64,000 nucleotides of DNA from Smallanthus sonchifolius (lineage: Eukaryota; Streptophyta; Magnoliopsida; Asterales; Asteraceae): the NCBI GenBank assembly GCA_023525975.1, contig CM042032.1, positions 24,682,001-24,746,000 on the forward strand. The letters are read 5' to 3'. The notes beneath the pieces were generated by a model. It had not been told where the DNA came from, searched no databases, and saw only the letters and a list, made by a program, of their open reading frames with translations. The position numbers and the translations under genes are program-made. The stretch's first letter is position 1; every line of letters starts with the position of its first letter. Positions 43,916 through 54,279 of the stretch are shown piece by piece.

Positions 43916-45642
43916 CCCAACGTTAGTCAATGCTAGACAAGGTGGAGCTCGTGGGTGTGCTTTCAACATAAACGCCAATGAAGTTCAAGCCAACAATGAC
44001 GTGGTCAACGGTACGTTTCTTGTTAATAGTCAATATGCGTCCATTTTATTCGATACCGGTGCCGATAAAGGTTTTGTGTCACTAAATTTTGAACCTTTAC
44101 TTGCAAAGACACGGTCCCAATTAGAGAAAACATTTACCGCTGAAGTAGCAAATGGTGACTCTCTTACAATTGAATCCATTATCTATGATTTCTCTTTAGA
44201 ACTTAATGATCATAAATTCCCAATCAACCTTGTTCCAATGCCACTAGGAAGCTTTGATATCATCATAGGCATGGATTGGCTATCAAATCATCATGCCGAA
44301 GTCATTTGTTTCGAGAAGTGCATCCGAATACCCCTACCATCGGGAGAAACACTAAGAGTCTTTGGTGAAAAGCCTTGTAAAGGGCTTAAACTAATGTCAT
44401 GCACTACTGCTCAAACGTACTTACGAAAGAAGTACGTGGCTTTTTGGCCCATATCGTTCAAAAGGATGTTAAAAAGAAGAGTATTCAAGATATCCCTATT
44501 ATCCGAGATTTTCCCGAAGTATTCCCCGAAGACTTATCCGGTCTTCCACCCGTTCGTCAAGTAGAATTTCGCATTGATCTTGTGCCCGGAGCTAACCCCG
44601 TGGCTAGAGCTCCTTATCGTCTTGCACCTTCTGAAATGCAAGAACTTGCGAGTCAACTTCAAGAGCTCTCCGACAAGGGATTCATCCGTCCGAGTCATTC
44701 ACCTTGGGGTGCACCCGTCTTATTCGTTAAAAAGAAGGATGGATCATTTCGCATGTGTATTGACTATCGCGAACTCAACAAGCTTACTATCAAAAATCGT
44801 TATCCTTTGCCTAGAATTGGTGACCTCTTTGATCAACTCCAAGGTTCTACTTGCTTCTCAAAGATTGATCTTCGATCTGGTTATCACCAACTCCGTGTGC
44901 AAGAAGACGATATTCCAAAGACTGCCTTCCCGACAAGGTATGGTCATTACGAGTTAATGGTTATGCCTTTTGGACTAACCCATGCACCCGCAGTTTTCAT
45001 GGACCTCATGAATCGTGTGTGCAAACCGTACCTTGATAAGTTCGTGATCGTTTTCATCGATGAAATCTTAATCTATTCCAAGACCAAAGCCGATCATGAG
45101 CAACATCTTAGATTGGTTTTGGACCTCTTGAAGAAAGAACAGCTATATGCCAAATTCTCCAAATGTGAATTTTGGCTAAAGGAAGTTCAATTTCTTGGTC
45201 ACATCGTCAACGGCAAGGTAATTCATGTTGACCCTGCTAAGATCGAAACGGTTAAGAATTGGAATACCTCGAAGACTCTCACTGAAGTTCGTTCATTTCT
45301 TGGTCTTGCGGGATATTACCGTCGCTTCATCTCAAACTTCTATAAAATTGTTGTCCCCTTACCGCTTTGACCCACAAGGGTAAGACTTATGAATGGGGAC
45401 CAAAGCAAGAAGAAGCTTTCCAAACCCTTAAGCAAAAGTTGTGCAATGCTCCCATTTTGACTCTCCTTGATGGGAATGATGATCTAGTTGTCTACTGTGA
45501 TGCTTCCAACCAAGGTCTTGGTTGTGTCCTCTTCCAACGAGGCAAAGTAATCGCCTACGCATCACGACAACTCAAGATTCACGAGAAGAATTATACGACG
45601 CATGATCTCGAGTTGGGTGCGGTCGTATTCGCATTGAAGATT
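43916..45642 (+). pseudogene. pol: Gyp3 pol: protease, reverse transcriptase, partial RNase H
   Basis: The protease has DTGA (about 44052). A frameshift lies near 44450, where a T-run in the GTGGCTTTTTGG context appears one base short. The RT then reads KKKDGSFRMCIDYRELN and FSKIDLRSGYHQ; its catalytic motif is FIDE instead of FIDD (about 45055-45066), changing the second Asp to Glu. A second one-base loss near 45360 shifts the frame again. RNase H runs from VVYCDAS to VFALKI and is cut at 45642 where unrelated DNA begins. This copy is dead by frame, catalytic residue and truncation. Confidence 0.92.
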
Positions 45643-46917
45643 GTGTGGCCATAAGAGGTACCATTCCCATCCAAACGATTTCATCAACATACTTGGATTT
45701 TGTAAGTTTCTACCAATGTATTCATGATTTTTTTGGCCATAAGAGGTACCATACCCATCCAAACGATTTTCTTTGTTATAAGTGTTTAAATCCATGTTTT
45801 ATTGAAAGGTTTTCATAATAAAATAGTTGTTGACACATATTTGCACTTTTTATGGTTTGAAATGTTTGTTTAGGTTGAATATTGCTCGTTTTTATTTGTA
45901 GAAACTTTATTCGTTGAGATTTTGTATAAATGAGTGTATGATATTTTTAAGAGTTTAAATGGTGCTTATATTAGTAGCATGAATAGGAAATATATTTTTT
46001 TTGGTTGAAATGTTGTGTTACACTATGCTATGGTTGACTTACAATATAAGGAAACTTTAATGTTGCATATCTTGAGTTATGGTGTTTGAATGGATGAAAG
46101 CATGCTAATATGGTTCTAAAACATCTATTAAAGGGTTAGAAAGAGTTATTAGAGGTTACACATGTGTAGAAGGTCGTTTAGACCACTTTCCTAAAAAGGA
46201 AAGTTTAATTGTTCATATTTTGTATGTGTATGTTATAATGGTCTAAAATAGGTTTAATAGCTTTATTACTATATGAATATATGAGTTATACAAGAATATG
46301 TGATTTAGAGTTGTATTATGACGTGTTTTGGAAGACCTTGCTAAATAAGGAAACTTTATTTGTTGGGAACTTCACCTTTGCTTGAAATAGAAAGTGTATG
46401 CATAGAATCATGTTTATGATATGTTACTAGTGTAATTTCATGTATAACTTGTTTATTCGAGCTATGACACCTAAAGTGCCCTAAAACCCTAATTGCCTAA
46501 AACGGGAAACTTTACAATGTTAAAGAACTATGGTATGGTAATGACATGTTATGATTCTTGTTCAAATGAGATGGAATATTGTTAATAGGTTATTAGTGTA
46601 ATGACATAACCTATGTGGATGATTTGCTAATATGTATGAGATATATTATAAGGATGTACAAATGCCATGTTACTTGTCACATGTTACTTATGCAATTACA
46701 TGGAGTTATGTGTTACTATTTATGACATGAACATGTACAAACTATATGAGTTATGAAAAGTTACTTACTTATACAATTACTTGAAGCATGTATGTTATGT
46801 CATAAGGTGTTACTTATATGCTACTTATGTGTTATTCACATGTCACGTATGTGCTACTTGTTCACGTTTTCACCATGTGTCACCAACGGGTCGTCGTGTC
46901 TCATTGGTCAACATTAG
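45643..46917 (+). other. RelX: non-coding, probably LTR-derived relic, left part
   Basis: AT-rich DNA that abuts the truncated Gyp3 RNase H. A 34-bp block starting GGCCATAAGAGGTACCAT occurs twice (about 45647-45682 and 45734-45769). Further on, short blocks such as GGAAACTTTA recur at intervals. No coding frame is seen. It is joined to 50890-51543 if NA1 is removed, and that right part carries the gypsy LTR intron-like module, so I infer an LTR remnant. Confidence 0.55.
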
Positions 46918-47737
46918 TGTAGAAGCATGTTTTGTAACTATAGATTAAATTCTATGTATCGGTGTACGTGGCTAGTACGCAGGAGGGTGTTCCTGCGTAG
47001 TTAGCCTGCACACCAGTTTGGTCCTGCGTACTTAGTAAGTACGCAAGGCTTTTGCCATGCGTACTTGTCAAGTAGGCATGACCAAACCATGCGTACTTAG
47101 TAAGTACGCAAGCCTTTTGCCTTGCATACTTATCAAGTACGCAGGTTGTGTTCCTTCCCCTAAAAATAGAAGACTTGTCTTCATTTGTAGGTGGAACTCT
47201 GGAACAAGGTTGAGAGGTGTCCGGGTCGGGAAGAGCTCTCCCGACCCCTGGACCGTGAGCTTAGATGAGAGATGTGTGCTCCTTCGGTATGTAGTCTGTA
47301 ATACGGGATGACTTCTATGTTATGGATTACGTGTCGTTTCATTATCTTTTGTATGTGTTCGTGTTTCTCTATCTCGTGTCTTGGTTCACACACAAATCAC
47401 AGAACAGGTCCGTGTATATCCGCTGCGTGACGAGGCTCCCGGGACCTACAAATAGAAGACTTGTTTTCATTTGTAGGCGGAACTCTAGAACAAGGTCGAG
47501 AGGTGTCCGGGTCGGGAAGAGCTCTCCCGACCCCTGGACCGTGAGCTTAGATGAGAGATGTGTGCTCCTTCGGTATGTAGTCTGTAATACGGGATGACTT
47601 CTATGTTTAGGATTACGTGTCGTTTCATTATCTGTTGTCTTTGTTCGTGTTTTCTCTATCTCGTTTCTTTGTTCCCACATAAATCACAGAACAGGTCCGT
47701 GTAAATCCGCTGCGCGATGAGGATCCCGAGACTTACA
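46918..47737 (+). repeat. NA1 5' LTR with internal duplication
   Basis: 820 bp against 463 bp for the 3' LTR. The extra length is a second copy of the R-U5-like segment (about 47165-47450 and 47451-47737). Inverted repeats of GCGTACTT...AAGTACGC type lie at about 47030-47145, just before the position of the TATA box. Here the TATA sequence reads CTAAAAATAG, while the 3' LTR has CTATAAATAG. Confidence 0.88.
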
Positions 47738-47739
47738 AC

Positions 47740-47751
47740 TGGTATCAGAGC
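47740..47751 (+). other. NA1 primer-binding site, first copy
   Basis: TGGTATCAGAGC two nt after the LTR end. A second copy lies at 48558-48569. Confidence 0.9.
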
Positions 47752-48557
47752 AACGGTGTTCGTTGATTTGTGTTCCAGTTTCGGGTTTTAGGGTTTTTTG
47801 AGCAAATCTGAGTTATAAAAGATCGCTACTTTTTCTTGCAAAAATCCTCAAATCTGAGTTTGTTATCACTTCATTTGGTGTTTGGAAGGCTGAGGGTTTC
47901 TTAGATGATGATTTCTAAGCTTTTGGAAGCATCAATTTCTCAGATCCATCACTTTTCAAGCATTCTCCTCAAGATCCGTCAAGAACGCTGTTACTTTTTG
48001 ATAAGTACGCAAATTCAGCTTTTCTGCGTACTTACTAAGTACGCATGGGTTTTGTCATGCGTACTTACTAAGTACGCAAGAGAAGTTGTCCTACGTACTT
48101 GTTAAGTACGCATGAGTATTTGACTCTGCGTACTTAGCATGTACGCATGGGTATTTTGCGAACTTATCAAATACGCATGAGTACTTGGCTTTGCGTATTT
48201 ACTAAATGCGCATGAGCACCCTTTATGTGCGTATTTACTAAGTACGCATGAACTAGCATCTAAAAAAAATATAGAAGACTTTTCTTCATTTGTAGGTGGA
48301 ACTCTGGAACAAGGTTGAGAGGTGTCCGGGTCGGGAAGAGCTCTCCCGACCCCTGGACCGTGAGCTTAGATGAGAGATGTGTGCTCCTTCGATATGTAGT
48401 ATGTAATACGGGATGACTTCTATGTTATGGATTACGTGTCGTTTCATTATCTTTTGTCTGTGTTCGTGTTTCTCTGTCTCGTTTCTTGGTTCCTACACAA
48501 ATCACAGAACAGGTCCGTGTATATCCGCTGCGCGACGAGGCTCCCGGGACCTACAAC
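47752..48557 (+). repeat. NA1 first leader copy plus third R-U5-like segment
   Basis: Leader with a cluster of GCGTACTT-type palindromes (about 48000-48250), followed at 48268-48555 by another R-U5-like segment that again ends in CCTACA. The leader is copied once more at 48570-49030 with its own palindromes. This tandem structure looks like the result of template switching in reverse transcription or unequal recombination. Confidence 0.82.
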
Positions 48558-50421
48558 TGGTATCAGAGCCTCGGTGTTCGTTGATTTGTGTCCCAGTTTC
48601 ATGTTTTAGGGTTTTTGGAGCAGATCTGAGTTCTTACTTTTTGACCAAAAATCCTTAAATCTGAGTTTGTTATCACTTCATTTGGTGTTTGGAAGGCTAA
48701 GGGTTTGTTAGATGATGATTTCTAAGCTTTTGGAAGCATCAATTTCTCAGATCCATCACATTTCGAGCATTCTCCTCAAGATCCGTCAAGAACGCTGTTA
48801 CTTTTTGATAAGTACGTAAATTCAGCTTTTCTGCGTACTTACTAAGTACGCATGGGTTTTATCCTGCGTACTTGTTAAGTACGCATGAGTATTTTCCTCT
48901 GCGTACTTAGCATGTACGTATGGGAATTTTGCGAACTTATCAAATACGCATGAGCACTTGCCTTTGCGTATTTACTAAATACGCATGAGCAACCTTTATG
49001 TGCATATTTGCTAAGTACGCAAGGACTAGCCTCTGGGATTAAAAAAAATAAATAAAAAACATAAAAAAAAAAATTTGTGTGATCATTTGTACGCGTGTTT
49101 TGGCCCATTCTTGAGAAGATAGTAATTTTGGTTTTTCCGGACCAGAATTTGTATACGATGTGGCTTGGCGAAACACGAACAAGATTTTTGTTGGATGATA
49201 CCACTTGTCATACATTGTTTAAGGGTCCATACCAGAAAATATAGGCTACGAGTATCCGGGATACTTATTTAATAGGGTATGAATGCTGAACTTATGGGAG
49301 CAATTGGGTCGTCATCGGCTAAAGGTCTCGTTCTATTTGTGAAGATGTGACTGCTTTGGGTCTTTCGGAAAAAGAATCATCTTGTTTAGGTATTCAAACC
49401 TGAATATGTGGGCTACGAGTATCCGGGATACTTCTTTAATAGTGGATGAATACTGGAACAACTTGAACCCAAGGATTTGCTGCTTTAGATCTTTGCAAAG
49501 GAATAAAAGAATAAAATCCTGGAGTTGGCTAGTTGTGCTTTTTGAGGATTTGAGTGAAGTGATGATGAAGCTGGTCATAGTTTACAGAGAAATGAGGGGG
49601 ATAAATTCTAGTATTCATGAGACATTAAAGAGGTGGTGGAAAAGCCGTTGGTACTTCCTATATATATACCTCTTTAACGTAACATGGATCTCAACCGTGA
49701 TTTCTCGTGTAAACTATATTTTTCGTGTTTGATTCTATCGTGTGTCTTCAAGATGAAGCTGGATATTTGTTGGATTATTAGTTGAAGATGGAACCTTTTA
49801 TCATTGGCCGATGGGATAGGAAACATACCCTTGTTTCTGGTCTAGTCAGATGGAGCTTAAACTGAAAGGGGATATTGGAAATGAACATCTTCGGGAATTT
49901 GGTTGACTCGTGAAGATACAGGATAGAGTTGGACACATCTGGTTGAAGACTTAAGTTTATCTTACTGGAATTCCTATGGGAGCTGATTAGTTTGATGCAG
50001 GTTATTGGAAACTCAAACTCTCTATCATATGCTAGCTAATTTGGAGTTGTCTTAGTCTACTATTGTTACCTGGTTAGGAAGACATTGTCAGACTCAGAGT
50101 CCTAAGTCAGGGTGGTGGTTGCTACTGTTGAGAGGATGAACTACAATAGTTGTGTTGGGTTAGTTGGTTCTTATTGAAGCACTTGGTTTGGTCTACAATG
50201 AAAGCTACAGTTATGAGGGAGTCCGGTTTGTCATCACTCGGCAACTAAATACTGAAGTTTGAAGATTTGAAGATCTCAAGTGGAATGCCAGAAGATCAAG
50301 TCTCGCCAGAAGACACGTGATGTCATTAGTTTAGAGGGAGTCTGTTAGGACATTCTTTGTAAACCGATGATTATCAGTGTTAGTGATAGATAGAATTTGA
50401 TGCTATAGTTAAGAGGGAGTT
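48558..50421 (+). other. NA1 second PBS copy and non-coding interior
   Basis: Begins with the second PBS (48558-48569) and second leader. A block around GGCTACGAGTATCCGGGATACTT occurs twice (about 49243 and 49410). No gag or pol motifs are seen. At 50332-50352 the sequence GAGGGAGTC-TGTTAGGACAT resembles the polypurine tract and LTR start of Cop2, about 85 bp before the true polypurine tract (TTAAGAGGGAGT, 50409-50420). Confidence 0.75.
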
Positions 50422-50884
50422 TGTAGAAGCATGTTTTGTAACTATAGATTAAATTCTATGTATCGGTGTGCGTGGCTAGTACGTAGGAGGGTGTTCCTGA
50501 GTAAGTACGCAAGGCTTTTGCCTTGCGTACTTGTCAAGTACGCAAGGCTTTTGCCTTGCGTACTTGTCAAGTACGCAGGTAGTGTTCCTGCCCCTATAAA
50601 TAGAATACTTGTCTTCATTTGTAGGTCGAACTCTGGAACAAGGTTGAGAGGTGTCCGGGTCGGGAAGAGCTCTCCCGACCCCTGGACCGTGAGCTTAGAT
50701 GAGAGATGTGTACTCCTTCGGTATGTAGTCTGTAATACCGGATGACTTCTATGTTATGGATTAAGTTTCGTTTCATTATCTTTTGTCTGTGTTCGTGTTT
50801 CTCTGTCTTGTTTCTTGGTTCCTACACAAATCACAGAACAGGTCCGTGTATATCCGCTGCGCGACGAGGCTCCCGGGACCTACA
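50422..50884 (+). repeat. NA1 3' LTR
   Basis: 463 bp. Alternating hairpins (GTACGCAAGGC-TTTT-GCCTTGCGTAC and GCGTACTTG-T-CAAGTACGC) fill 50503-50578, directly upstream of a TATA box TATAAATA at 50595-50602. The end is TCCCGGGACCTACA. A conserved CTCTCCCGACCCC stretch is in the R-U5 part. Confidence 0.9.
50595..50602 (+). promoter_or_regulatory. NA1 TATA box (3' LTR)
   Basis: TATAAATA, about 17 bp downstream of the palindrome array; probable core promoter. The matching position of the 5' LTR is mutated. Confidence 0.7.
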
Positions 50885-51012
50885 ATTAGTCAACATTGGT
50901 CAACATTAGTCAACATTGGTCAATATTAGTCAAACTTGGTCAAACTTGGTCAAACCTCGGTCAACTTTGGTCAAACATTGGTCAAACCTCGGTCAACTTT
51001 GGTCAAACCTTT
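50885..51012 (+). repeat. RelX array of GTCAA repeats (W-box-like on the minus strand)
   Basis: Twelve GTCAA units with 10-11 bp spacing, mostly TTGGTCAA; the complement TTGACC/TTGACT matches the WRKY-binding W-box. One more unit precedes NA1 at about 46905, so NA1 inserted within the array. The function is inferred from the motif only. Confidence 0.7.
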
Positions 51013-51543
51013 TCAAAAAATCAATGTAACCTTTCAACATTGAGTCGTTTGGATGAATGTGGTTACATAAACCATGTTTACTTTCATAGACCTTATAGCC
51101 TTACTATTCCTAGGGCTCGATTAGGTCGGTTATCCAGAGTTGCTAGATTTCTCGTGTTGCTATCATACTTCATTCACCTCATTCCCAGGTGAGTTTTTAT
51201 GGCCCCATTTTACTTATTTTCCATTGGGGGAGATACATGCTCAAACTTACTTTCATTGTCTTATGACGTTACATTGATTTCACATTAATATATAAGTGGG
51301 TGCATTTCCCGCACGGAAAGTCCTCTCATAATCGAACCGTTAATTATTTCCCAAGCAAGGTAATCATGAATAGTACTATTGGGTTTAACAACCCTTAGTC
51401 GCGCTAACATAGACTGGAGGTCTAACAGGTGCATCATTGACCTAATCCAATGCGTGCTGGGCACATAAGAGGAAAAATGCAAGTTTCAGCATCCTTTTCA
51501 TTAGCTTTGTAGGTCCACATGACTCATCTACAGATCGATCTCG
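51013..51543 (+). other. RelX right part: gypsy LTR-like relic
   Basis: Contains CAG-GTGAGT (donor-like, 51186-51194), CCCC 14 nt after the GT and GGGGG at 51226-51230, the same spacing as in Gyp1, Gyp2, Gyp3 and Gyp5. No acceptor part is seen, because Cop2 begins at about 51544. No coding frame is present. I infer the R/U5 side of a gypsy LTR of another family. Confidence 0.55.
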
Positions 51544-51980
51544 TGACAGGACGTCTGGATAACACGGAGTGCGGAATCCTTCGTGTTAACGTATGTATAC
51601 GAATTGACAATAGAAACAGCATGTAAATAAACTTCTCTTTGTATATCACCAAACACAGAGTTTACAGAATACAATCGTTCAGTCAAATATGCTACTCTCA
51701 AACAGAATCTGTTAACTCCTATTTATAGACACAAATTCTGCAATAGGCGAACTTAACAAGTTCGCCTCAAATAGACTAGGCGAACTTAACAAGTTCGCCT
51801 CACATGAGACTAGGTGAACTTAACAAGTTCGCCTCTAATAGGCTAGGCGAACTAGACAAGTTCGCCTCTAGAAGAACTTGTTCTAACACTTAGACAAAAT
51901 CTATACAATTACATAAAAACATAAAGATAATAAGACCTAAACTATTACAAAGCTTTTGTCAGACATTCTATGTCCTAACA
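51544..51980 (-). repeat. Cop2 3' LTR
   Basis: On the minus strand it starts TGTTAGGACAT at 51980. The left edge at 51544 is chosen because TGACAGGAC there is an imperfect inverted match to the start; it is uncertain by some bases. Four copies of GCGAACTT-N3-AAGTTCGC or a close variant at 51745-51866 repeat every 33-34 bp, and a TATA-like CTATAAATAG lies just downstream in transcription sense (51728-51719). Confidence 0.8.
51719..51728 (-). promoter_or_regulatory. Cop2 TATA box (3' LTR)
   Basis: CTATAAATAG on the minus strand, about 17 bp from the nearest of four promoter-proximal palindromes. Confidence 0.7.
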
Positions 51981-51996
51981 GACTCCCCCTTGACAA
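51981..51996 (-). promoter_or_regulatory. Cop2 polypurine tract
   Basis: TTGTCAAGGGGGAGTC on the minus strand, next to the LTR start; plus-strand primer. Confidence 0.85.
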
Positions 51997-52048
51997 TAGC
52001 TTGATCTTCTGACTTCAGTCTTTATGAAGAGCTCTTCCAGTTATCTGG

Positions 52049-54279
52049 TTATCTGCTTCCTGCGTGCACTCCATATCTCTGACAGATCTCCAACACTCTT
52101 TTATACTGCAATCCTTGTTCTATCCATTCATCAGTAAACATAATCTCATTCTTTCTTAACGTCCTTTGATCTTTTTTTGAGAAGTTAATAAGATTCATTG
52201 AATCATAGAAACTAACAATGACTTTATTATCTTTATCATCAACTCTAGCTTCACCAGTATTCACATCTACGTACCACGATTTCATATTCCCCAGAAAATC
52301 TTGAGGTAATTTCTTCAATGGTATCTTCTGTACAACACGTATTGGCTTGAACTTATACTTCCAGGTCACAATCTCTATCTTTTGATCTACAATCTTAACT
52401 CCTTTTCCTTTTTGTGGCTTTAATCTTTCATACTTCCCTGGTCCACCTTCTCTTTTAATCAAGTTGGCAATCACATCGGCTAATCCACACTTTGATCTAT
52501 TAATCAGTGGTTTCGTAGCTAGACCATTCATTTCACACCTTGGCAAGATATTGAAATACTTGATCCTAGGCTTTAAGTACTGAACACCATCAGATCTCTT
52601 AAGAGCAAACAACTTCGTGTCATCATCATAAAACCAACTGATGATTCTTCCAATACACCTCTCTTTATTCACATATCTTTCTTTTTTAGCAGGTTGTATA
52701 AATGACTTGGGTAGTACTTTCATCCAACTGTTAACTACTTCTCTCCACTGTTCTCTAGTCATTCCTATATTTCTATACATCACAGGTTCTTCATTCGGCT
52801 TAGGAGACACAGAATGAGTAGTATCAGCATCAGTATCTATCTTGGATTGAGCAGTATCATCAGGTGTAGTGATATCTTCAACAAAGTCCATAGAATCTGT
52901 TACTCCTTCATAAGAAAACTCAGGAATAACAGCATCTTGGATGAAGTTATACGGTACATTCAGACCATCACTTCCTTCATATGTAACTTTATCATTACTC
53001 TTTTCTATCTCAATCTCTACAATCTCTCATTCTTCAACTTCATTATCCAACACATCCTCTTCAATATCATCAAATAATTCGTCAATATCATCCAGACATT
53101 CTAACTTCTCAGCTTCTTCTTCTTCAGAATCAGCCAGTCTCTCATAATGATCTAAGCTAAAATCTCTAGACGAATCAGAGTCAGTAGCTTCAGAATCAGG
53201 TAAAATAGTATCACCGGAACTCGTATCCACCACATTCCCTTCAGATTCATGAATGGGTGAGTTCACAGCTTCGTTATCAAAATCTTCCATATTCATACCC
53301 AAATCTTGTTCATTTTCTTGAGCAACGTCTTCTTGAACTAGTTCATTAATAGGAATATGAACCTGTTCTTGTGGAATAGGAACTTGTTGTTGTGCTTGTA
53401 CCTGAGAGTGAACTTGTTGGTTGTTGTGGTTGTTGTACTTGATTCTGGACTTGTACTTGAACTAACTCCTCGGGATGAAACCAATTATCATTAGGAGGCT
53501 CAATATAATCAGGATTGCTTAAATGACCAAACAAAGGAGTCGGAACTGGAATCAAAGCAACATTTTTTTGTTTAACCTTGGTACAATCAGTAAAGATTCT
53601 TTTGGACATAGGAGTCAAGGTCAAACGTATTGGATGCTGTGGTAAATCTGGAATTAAAAGGTTCAGAATCATTTGCAAGAACCTAGGGTACTTAAGAAAC
53701 CCTTGTCCTTCTAAAGGATTGATTTGCATGGCCAACTCACGGTATATATACAAAGCATAGTTAAACCGTTTGTTTAGGGTCAATGCAACCATTGCAGCTT
53801 GTAACGCACTCTTCAAACCATCAGTACCAGCCTTTTGTTAGAGATAAACATTGGATGATTACGTGCATAAAATACCTCCATTCTCCAAATAAACCACCTT
53901 TTTGTGCTTGAGCATCATTTGGTCTGCCTCTGTAGCCCATCCTCTAAAAACACCCCATAATCAGTGTTCCAGGATAAGACATAGGATCTTCATTAGCACC
54001 TCCCAATGCGAAAGCAGCACGAATAGTTTCCACTGAAATAGCTACCTCTGTATTATTCACCGTTGCACGTAGGACGTGAGGTTCAACATCTGTGTCTTGA
54101 TGTACTGTATCCCAGAATTATTGGATATACGGTAAGCTGATGTACATATCTACGGATAAGGCCACATGTAAACGTGAACGATTCAAGAAATTGATAATTC
54201 CTTAGAAATTAACAGCCTCAGCCATATTTGGATCTAACAACGCCACTTGATTATGTTTGTACTCAACACGACGAGCCAT
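52049..54279 (-). pseudogene. Cop2 3' ORF of unknown function (ORF3), broken
   Basis: Starts at the ATG 54279-54277 (MARRVEYKHN), directly after TTTTCAG. The N-terminal third matches Cop1 ORF3 but has several stops before about 53830. An open stretch follows (53346-53816: LTLTPMSKRIFTDCTKVKQ, PTPLFGH, Gln-rich tail), then a frameshift, an acidic Asp/Glu/Ser-rich part (53027-53302) and a 280-codon C-terminal part (52049-52891) rich in Lys/Arg with RNIGMTREQWREVVNSWMK and GGPGKYERLKPQKGKG. The ancestor would have been about 740 residues. No signal peptide or membrane segment is visible, so the env-like label used for this position is not supported here. Confidence 0.82.

Larger units (their letters stand above)
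35510..45642 (+). mobile_element. Gyp3: gypsy element, Tekay/Del-like, truncated in RNase H and interrupted by Gyp4
   Basis: A plus-strand element beginning inside the end of the Gyp2 LTR. It has a 5' LTR, primer-binding site, leader, the first 40 gag codons, an insertion (Gyp4) with loss of about 85 gag codons, then the rest of gag and pol up to RNase H. At 45643 it gives way to unrelated DNA. No 3' LTR is present. Confidence 0.88.
46918..50884 (+). mobile_element. NA1: non-autonomous LTR element with duplicated R-U5/PBS/leader
   Basis: Bounded by the target duplication ATTAG (46913-46917 and 50885-50889). LTRs begin TGTAGAAGC and end in a TACA. The primer site is of tRNA-Met type and the polypurine tract TTAAGAGGGAGT adjoins the 3' LTR. 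The interior encodes no recognisable gag or pol. The 5' end is unusual: an LTR-end/PBS/leader block of about 0.8 kb is present twice. The LTR style (short, PBS one or two nt away) suggests copia parentage. Confidence 0.9.

Noticed and set aside
45643..46917. Host intergenic DNA or a host gene fragment
   Set aside because: No coding signal. Its continuation after NA1 carries the LTR intron-like module, so an LTR relic is the better explanation, though not proven.
47057..47311. Frame ending in a conserved 40-residue stretch that recurs at 47322-47597 and 50431-50745
   Set aside because: It is the R-U5 segment of NA1 read as protein; its recurrence is explained by LTR and tandem duplication.
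51745..51866. Regularly spaced palindromic repeats resembling a CRISPR array
   Set aside because: They lie in a plant LTR, the spacing is only 33-34 bp, the spacers are 11-13 bp and similar to each other, and no cas genes are present.
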